Position numbers and translations under genes: made by a program
Part shown: piece by piece, positions 6,924 to 11,214 of the stretch
How positions within the stretch are numbered: position 1 is the stretch's first letter
Layout of the letters: the number at the start of each line of letters is the position of its first letter
The notes under the pieces: generated by a model
The model's input: only the letters and a program-made list of their open reading frames with translations
Told to the model about the DNA's origin: nothing
Database searches by the model: none
NCBI GenBank assembly: GCA_937951955.1
Contig: CALGAD010000143.1
Span: 1 to 11,214, forward strand
Length of the DNA stretch: 11,214 nt
Reading direction: 5' to 3'
Source: an uncultured Bacillaceae bacterium
Lineage (GTDB): Bacteria > Bacillota > Bacilli > Bacillales > Caldibacillaceae

Positions 6924-6991
6924 TATCTTTTTCCTGCCAAAATAGTCTGTCAAGATTCGATAAAGGAAGCATATTCATGATTGATGCTGAT

Positions 6992-7981
6992 TTACATCTT
7001 TCTATTCAACAATGATCGGTTCAAACGAGCCAGTTCATTTTTATAGTCTCCATCAGGGAGTTTAGCTAACTCTGCCATGGCTTTATCGGTATACTTTCGC
7101 ATCAGTTTTTCTGCCTTTTCGACACCACGGTGTTCCTCGATTAAAGACATGATCTTATTTAAATCGTTATCTGTTAGCCGGTCTTTTTTCTCTAATAAAG
7201 GAATGAGCGATTTTTCGGCCGAAGCCATCGTATAAATTAACGGTAATGTATAAATGCCGTTTTTAATATCACTTAAAACAGGCTTACCAACGGCCTCCGC
7301 ATCTCCTTTATAGTCCAGGATATCGTCCATGATTTGAAAAGCCATCCCGATATAATGGCCCATGTTCCAGGCAATGTTGGCATGTTTCTCCGATGCTCCC
7401 CCTGCCAGAGCTCCACAATAACAACCAATCGCAAAGAGCTGTGCCGTTTTTCCGCTGATTCGGGAAAGATAATCCTTGACGGAAACGGACGTGGAATAAG
7501 CAGAGTGTAATTGCTGCAATTCGCCGATTAATATTTTTCCGATTTTCCTCGTCTTTCGTGTTGAAATCCGTGCTTGTGTTAAGAAAGAGGCGTGCTTGGA
7601 TATTAATGTGAAAGCAAGACTAAATAAATAATCGCCGGTATAAATCGCAAATTTATTTCCGTACCGGGTATGGATTGTCGGTTGATGACGTCGCATGTCT
7701 GCTTGATCGATGACATCATCGTGGACGAGCGTGGCTAAATGAAGATATTCAATGGCACACGCAATATCAATGACTCGCTTTTTATCGTGTTTGTCACCAA
7801 TATGGGAGCATAGCACAGTATAAGCCGGTCGCAGACGTTTTCCCCCGGAATGGATCAGGTTCATCACGATTTCACGAATTGCCGCATCTTTAATACGGAC
7901 GCTTTTTTCCATCGTCTTCATAACTTCCGTCAATTGTTTTTTCACATACGGATAATCATCCCAAATTGGATGCATGTTCAT
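6992..7981 (-). CDS. dmkB: Polyprenyl diphosphate synthase (heptaprenyl diphosphate synthase component II-like)
   Basis: This enzyme elongates farnesyl or geranyl diphosphate with isopentenyl diphosphate to make the long isoprenoid tail of (demethyl)menaquinone. The 329-aa protein has GGKRLRP (46-52), the first aspartate-rich motif DDVID (88-92) with downstream RRHQPTIH, GKTAQLF (177-183), the second aspartate-rich motif QIMDDILDY (216-224) and the trailing GKPVLSD (232-238). Small residues Ala83 and Thr84 five and four positions before the first motif favour a long product. ATG 7981 follows AAAGGGGGG closely; ATG 7975 is an alternative. The gene overlaps eetB by 26 bp, so translation is likely coupled. 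In Listeria the equivalent gene in the extracellular electron transfer locus is dmkB, which is the basis for the symbol. By family alone it could equally be called hepT/hepS2. Confidence 0.9.
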   Translation of the reverse strand: MNMHPIWDDYPYVKKQLTEVMKTMEKSVRIKDAAIREIVMNLIHSGGKRLRPAYTVLCSHIGDKHDKKRVIDIACAIEYLHLATLVHDDVIDQADMRRHQPTIHTRYGNKFAIYTGDYLFSLAFTLISKHASFLTQARISTRKTRKIGKILIGELQQLHSAYSTSVSVKDYLSRISGKTAQLFAIGCYCGALAGGASEKHANIAWNMGHYIGMAFQIMDDILDYKGDAEAVGKPVLSDIKNGIYTLPLIYTMASAEKSLIPLLEKKDRLTDNDLNKIMSLIEEHRGVEKAEKLMRKYTDKAMAELAKLPDGDYKNELARLNRSLLNRKM

Positions 7982-8537
7982 CTCTTCCCCCCTTTGCCTC
8001 CGGTTGTTTTCTCAATTCTTGCAAGTGTAAATAATAGTTGAGTTTTTCAACATGGTTCAACAAATAGTTCGCCATAATTCCGGTAGCGATCCCGGCTAAT
8101 AAACCGATAAAAGACAAGACCGGTAAATAAAGGAAAACGGTCCACGTTTTAGCAATCCATGAAGCAACCGTTAGTTGACCGATATTATGAAAAATGGCGC
8201 CGGTTGCACTGACACCGATTAAACTAATCTGTTTATTACCTATAGTTTTCACAAAATACATGCTGATAAAACTAAAAATAGCCCCCAGTGCACTGTACAT
8301 GAAGGTGGATATCGTTCCCCCGAACAAAGTGCCTAAAATCAAACGGAGGATAACCACCTTGAATGTATCTTTGACAGGCAGTGTATACAGGGCCATCAAT
8401 GTAATGATGTTCGCTAAACCGAGTTTCGCTCCTGGTGCAAAAGCAAAAGGAAAGGGAATTGCCCTTTCAAAAAGACCAATAATCACCGCTTGTGCAGAGA
8501 GAAGCGCTATATAAGCAATCCGCTGATTATTTGTCAT
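7956..8537 (-). CDS. eetB: Gx-family membrane protein, extracellular electron transfer protein EetB-like
   Basis: A 193-aa integral membrane protein of the group annotated as Gx transporter family or heptaprenyl diphosphate synthase component I (an S-component-like fold). Features include a first membrane segment (about 7-26), the signature PGAKLGLANIITL (about 35-47), and RLILGTLFGGTIST (about 64-77) followed by several hydrophobic helices and a hydrophilic tail of about 30 residues. The reading frame extends to a GTG at 8579, but that codon lacks a ribosome binding site. ATG 8537 follows GAAGGGA by 7 nt and gives the expected N-terminus. It lies between eetA and dmkB. In Listeria the protein is needed for extracellular ferric reduction, but its molecular role is unresolved. 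The old label 'component I of heptaprenyl diphosphate synthase' is probably not its biochemical function. Confidence 0.87.
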   Translation of the reverse strand: MTNNQRIAYIALLSAQAVIIGLFERAIPFPFAFAPGAKLGLANIITLMALYTLPVKDTFKVVILRLILGTLFGGTISTFMYSALGAIFSFISMYFVKTIGNKQISLIGVSATGAIFHNIGQLTVASWIAKTWTVFLYLPVLSFIGLLAGIATGIMANYLLNHVEKLNYYLHLQELRKQPEAKGGRDEHASNLG

Positions 8538-8604
8538 GGCAAATTCCCTTCTTTTATTTCTTAAATATTGAAAACTCACGTATACAATTTGTTTACTTTC
8601 TGGA

Positions 8605-9021
8605 TCAGGAGCTGATGATCAAATCATCAGCCTGAGTGTTTTGGGCGACAATTTCAATAACAAACTTGTGGGGTAAACAGATAATCATTTCCCCGGGCTG
8701 CGAAATTTCGCCCTGTTTAACATCGATTTGATCGGGGCAATTCGCATAAATCACTCGTATTTTATCTTGTTTGACTTCCACTCGATTTATACCGCCATCT
8801 TCGCTGGTGATATCAAACACTTCCGTTCCTTCGGTTTTCGATAAATTGATTCGTTTAACTTCCTCATTATCGACCGTGATAACGGCATACAAATCCGTAT
8901 CCTCACCCCTGGCCTGTGTTTGATTCCAGCTGAAAATAATTGTTGGTACAAACGAGAGAAAAACAAGACCGAGTACGATAATGATATCCAGTGGTTTAAT
9001 CATTTTGAAAAAGGATCTCAT
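8605..9021 (-). CDS. eetA: NusG domain II membrane-anchored protein, EetA-like
   Basis: A 138-aa protein with one N-terminal membrane segment (residues 11-31) preceded by basic residues. The rest is therefore predicted to lie outside the membrane, although no cleavage site is evident. The body is a single beta-rich NusG domain II module; the family block is CPDQIDVKQGEI (95-106) then IICLPHKFVIEI (113-124). A single Cys in each half of that block (Cys95 and Cys115) is typical. ATG 9021 has GAGGGG 8 nt upstream. The gene follows ndh2 by 34 bp and precedes eetB, the same order as the Listeria electron transfer locus, where EetA and EetB act together beside Ndh2. No cofactor site is evident. Despite the name it is not a transcription factor. 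Confidence 0.87.
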   Translation of the reverse strand: MRSFFKMIKPLDIIIVLGLVFLSFVPTIIFSWNQTQARGEDTDLYAVITVDNEEVKRINLSKTEGTEVFDITSEDGGINRVEVKQDKIRVIYANCPDQIDVKQGEISQPGEMIICLPHKFVIEIVAQNTQADDLIISS

Positions 9022-9055
9022 ATATTATCCCCTCATCAAATCGTGATTACCCGTC

Positions 9056-10945
9056 TTAGGGGTATATCGATTTTTCCTCACCGTACCAGAGACGACCTAA
9101 TTTCTTGCCAAGCCATGGCAATACCCAGTAATCGAGACCGAGTCCACGACCGGCACCATTCATTAAAGCAATGGAAGCTGGTAGTGCCCAGAATTTATCC
9201 CAACCGAGCATAGCTGAGAAGATGAAGACACCTAAGAATGCTGTACTTCCTGCACTGGCAAGCCATGTGAATAAACCGAACAAAATAGCTAAACCGATTG
9301 CCAATTCAATGAAGACAACCATTTTTTGCATGAAGATAGCCATTTCAGGAGTTGGCAACATGATTTGCATGATCCATTCAAACCATCCAGGCATTTTGCT
9401 CAAAATTGGTTCAGCATATGTTGCCGCCTCAGCTGCTTGACTGGCTGCTGTAGTTGCAGACGTGCTGGCAGCCGTATTTGCTACTTGTAACCATTCAAAT
9501 GGCATTTTCACAGATTCGTCTACAAGCCAAGAATCTTCGCCAAGTCCTTTGAATAAAAGACCGAGATTTTTGATGCTGGAAGTTGCTTCATCCCAGACAG
9601 ATGCACCCCATAATTTCGAACCTGCTTCACCAATCCAGAATAAACCGAGCCAGATTCGTAACGGGAAGCTCCAAAGTACGTTTCCATAACGAGTTGTGAT
9701 ATCGCGGAAAATATTCCGTTTATCCTTCGTTTGGAAAAATTCATGTTTGATGTATTCAACCATATAATACCCGCTGCGTAGACCGAAGAAATAGTACAGG
9801 TTTACAAGGTGTTTTACCAGGTTCGCCCAGAAGCCACTTAAGCGGATGCCCATCAAGTTAGCAACGCCATAGCGGGCACCGATGGAACACATGAAACCGT
9901 GGTATTTTCCTTCGTAAGCTACTTTTTCGCCACCGCGGATGTCAGCGATAATATTTTTGGCTGCTGTAGCACCTGTTTGCTCGGCAGCTTCAACAATTTG
10001 TGGTGTAGGCTTACCTTCAGCTTCTTCATAGTAAGCAAGGTCACCAACAACGTAAACATCTTTCATGCCTTCTGCTTGCATGTATTCATTTACTTTAATC
10101 CGACCGGCCCGGGCTGTTTCCAAACCATAATCGGCTGTGTCCGAATTGGCTTTAATACCCGCCGTCCAGATTAATGTATGGGTAGGTAATTCCTCTCCGG
10201 ATTTTAAGACGACCCGGTCTTCTTTTACTTCAACTATCGGGGAACTCTTTAATATTTTTACCCCGTTTTTCACCATATATTTTTCTGCTTTTGCAGCATC
10301 TTTATCGTCAAAAATATTTAAAATAGTTGGTGCTGCTTCAACGAGATAGAGGGAAATTTCTTCTGGCTTAATCTTATTGTCGATGGCCAGACGCTCTTTC
10401 CACTCAATTAATTCACCGATCATTTCAACACCGGTAAATCCAGAACCACAAACTACAAATGTAAGCATTGCTTTACGAACAGCTTCATCACGAACTAATG
10501 CAGCTTTCGCAACGGTCTTTTCGATATGTTCGCGTAAACGAACCGCATCTTCAAAAGACCAGAGAGTAAAGGCATGTTCCTTAACTCCAGGTGTACCGTA
10601 GTCGTTCGGTTCACTACCGAGACCGAGAATTAAGTAATCGTATGGATAAGAACCGTGTTCTGTTTCCACAACTTTCTTATCTGTATCAACATTGGTAACA
10701 TTATCCGTCACTAAATTGACGTTTTTCAAACGGCAGAAGAGTTTCTGTAAATCAAATTGAATCGCTTCTGGCTCCACGCGATGGGCGGCTACTTCGTGAA
10801 GTTCCGTCATCATCGTATGGTAAGAATGCCGGTCAATTAACGTAATTTTGACGGACGGATCTTTTTTGAATTTTTTCGCCAGTCGTTTCGTCGCATGAAC
10901 ACCGGCATAACCTGCTCCGACAACAACAATATTTTTGTCAGACAT
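9056..10945 (-). CDS. ndh2: Type II NADH dehydrogenase with C-terminal membrane domain (Ndh2)
   Basis: This flavoprotein passes electrons from NADH to a membrane quinone without pumping protons. The first about 410 residues are a standard NDH-2: FAD-binding GAGYAG (10-15), NADH-binding GSGFTG (167-172), TAGIKAN (261-267) and the second FAD contact VYVVGDLA (297-304). At 629 aa it is over 200 residues longer than an ordinary NDH-2. The extra part is DoxX-like, with hydrophobic segments at about 423-440, 537-560, 562-580 and 585-597. It also holds an Ala/Ser/Thr-rich linker (490-510). A long Ndh2 of this type is characteristic of the flavin-based extracellular electron transfer locus. ATG 10945 follows AGGGGAG at good spacing. 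It is the first gene of the operon and lies behind a promoter with Rex/Fnr-like sites. A respiratory rather than extracellular role cannot be excluded. Confidence 0.93.
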   Translation of the reverse strand: MSDKNIVVVGAGYAGVHATKRLAKKFKKDPSVKITLIDRHSYHTMMTELHEVAAHRVEPEAIQFDLQKLFCRLKNVNLVTDNVTNVDTDKKVVETEHGSYPYDYLILGLGSEPNDYGTPGVKEHAFTLWSFEDAVRLREHIEKTVAKAALVRDEAVRKAMLTFVVCGSGFTGVEMIGELIEWKERLAIDNKIKPEEISLYLVEAAPTILNIFDDKDAAKAEKYMVKNGVKILKSSPIVEVKEDRVVLKSGEELPTHTLIWTAGIKANSDTADYGLETARAGRIKVNEYMQAEGMKDVYVVGDLAYYEEAEGKPTPQIVEAAEQTGATAAKNIIADIRGGEKVAYEGKYHGFMCSIGARYGVANLMGIRLSGFWANLVKHLVNLYYFFGLRSGYYMVEYIKHEFFQTKDKRNIFRDITTRYGNVLWSFPLRIWLGLFWIGEAGSKLWGASVWDEATSSIKNLGLLFKGLGEDSWLVDESVKMPFEWLQVANTAASTSATTAASQAAEAATYAEPILSKMPGWFEWIMQIMLPTPEMAIFMQKMVVFIELAIGLAILFGLFTWLASAGSTAFLGVFIFSAMLGWDKFWALPASIALMNGAGRGLGLDYWVLPWLGKKLGRLWYGEEKSIYP

Positions 10946-10982
10946 TTGTTTCTCCCCTTTCGATTAAATATACGAACTAATA

Positions 10983-11000
10983 TTGTGAATGATTGCACAA
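10983..11000 (-). promoter_or_regulatory. Rex (or Fnr-type) operator upstream of ndh2
   Basis: The minus strand reads TTGTGCAATCATTCACAA, a dyad with one mismatch to the Rex pattern TTGTGAA-N4-TTCACAA. It also has one mismatch to the Fnr/Crp pattern TGTGA-N6-TCACA, so sequence alone does not choose between them. Rex senses the NADH/NAD ratio and is known to repress ndh in Bacillus, which makes it the better guess before an NADH dehydrogenase gene. The site lies about 40-60 nt downstream of the predicted start of transcription, a position that fits repression. Confidence 0.72.
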
Positions 11001-11020
11001 AATAGATCAAAAATTTAAAT

Positions 11021-11038
11021 ATGTGAATATATGAACAA
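11021..11038 (-). promoter_or_regulatory. Second, degenerate Rex/Fnr-like site
   Basis: The minus strand reads TTGTTCATATATTCACAT, with one half-site nearly perfect and the other diverged (three mismatches to the Rex pattern overall). It starts right after the predicted start of transcription and its centre is 38 bp from that of the better site. It may be a low-affinity second operator, or a chance match in AT-rich DNA. Confidence 0.4.
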
Positions 11039-11048
11039 ATACATGCTT

Positions 11049-11077
11049 ATTTTACAACGTTACACGAAAAATGTCCA
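11049..11077 (-). promoter_or_regulatory. Sigma-A promoter of the ndh2 operon
   Basis: The minus strand has TGGACA (11077-11072), a 17-bp spacer and TAAAAT (11054-11049), each five of six to consensus. Transcription would start near 11042, leaving a leader of about 97 nt containing both redox-operator candidates and the AGGGGAG ribosome binding site. A weaker alternative, TTGATC with CACAAT, overlaps the main operator. Confidence 0.75.
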
Positions 11078-11128
11078 TAGTTTTTTTATCAGTTTTTTAC
11101 TATGAATAACTTAAAAACCTTAAACTCT

Positions 11129-11170
11129 AACAATTCCATTATAATTGTTTCTATATTTTTAAAATAGAAA
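11129..11170. repeat. Two adjacent short inverted repeats upstream of ndh2
   Basis: AACAATT (11129-11135) and AATTGTT (11143-11149) form a dyad with 7-bp arms. TTTCTAT (11148-11154) and ATAGAAA (11164-11170) form a second. On the minus strand the first dyad contains TATAAT (11143-11138), a possible extra -10 box without a good -35. They could be operator sites for this or an upstream gene, but in such AT-rich sequence they may be chance. The rest of 11078-11214 shows nothing I recognise. Confidence 0.35.
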
Positions 11171-11214
11171 TATTTTATTTTTCCCCTAGACACATAGTAA
11201 AAATCGTGTTATTA

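Noticed and set aside
6736..6978. Minus-strand 80-codon open frame between dmkB and flavodoxin
   Set aside because: It runs across the dmkB terminator, the flavodoxin promoter and the start of flavodoxin, and its product has no recognisable domain or natural composition.
7956..8579. GTG 8579 as the start of eetB
   Set aside because: There is no ribosome binding site before it, while ATG 8537 has GAAGGGA at ideal spacing and fits the family N-terminus.
11138..11149. PerR/Fur box upstream of ndh2
   Set aside because: Only one half-site (TTATAAT) matches; the second half is too diverged.

Overview
The window reads as a chromosomal segment of a low-to-moderate GC Gram-positive bacterium, most likely class Bacilli (Bacillaceae or a relative). 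The reasons are strong GGAGG-type ribosome binding sites, sigma-A promoters with 17-bp spacers, a classical T-box leader, GTG and TTG starts, and gene families typical of that group. I cannot name the species from sequence alone. Every gene I can support lies on the minus strand, so transcription runs from high to low coordinates. I see no mobile elements, CRISPR arrays, rRNA or tRNA genes.

Right to left, which is transcription order: (1) 11214-10946 is a non-coding upstream region. It has a good sigma-A promoter (11049-11077), a near-consensus Rex/Fnr-type operator (10983-11000) and a weaker second copy (11021-11038). (2) 10945-6992 is a four-gene operon: ndh2 (type II NADH dehydrogenase with a membrane C-terminal extension), eetA (NusG domain II membrane-anchored protein), eetB (Gx/heptaprenyl-diphosphate-synthase component I-like membrane protein) and dmkB (polyprenyl diphosphate synthase), closed by a terminator at 6898-6923. 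As I recall it, this is the gene order of half of the flavin-based extracellular electron transfer (FLEET) locus of Listeria. (3) 6801-6287 is a short flavodoxin gene with its own promoter.

(4) 6163-1732 is a second operon. A promoter is followed by a T-box leader whose specifier reads AUG and whose T-box bulge reads UGGU, both fitting tRNA-Met. Four genes follow: an S-adenosylmethionine hydrolase (DUF62 family), an ECF transporter S component of the UPF0397 family (substrate unknown), a fused double ECF ATPase and the ECF transmembrane T subunit. A strong stem-loop separates the S gene from the ATPase gene. (5) 1609-1 is pncB (nicotinate phosphoribosyltransferase), with its own promoter and terminator.

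Together the right half moves electrons from NADH to a demethylmenaquinone-type quinone pool, probably under redox control. The left half contains a SAM-cleaving and transport system apparently induced when methionine is short, followed by an NAD salvage enzyme. The methionine T-box controlling SAM hydrolase plus an orphan-substrate ECF transporter is the most interesting lead, because it ties an uncharacterised transporter to methionine/SAM economy.
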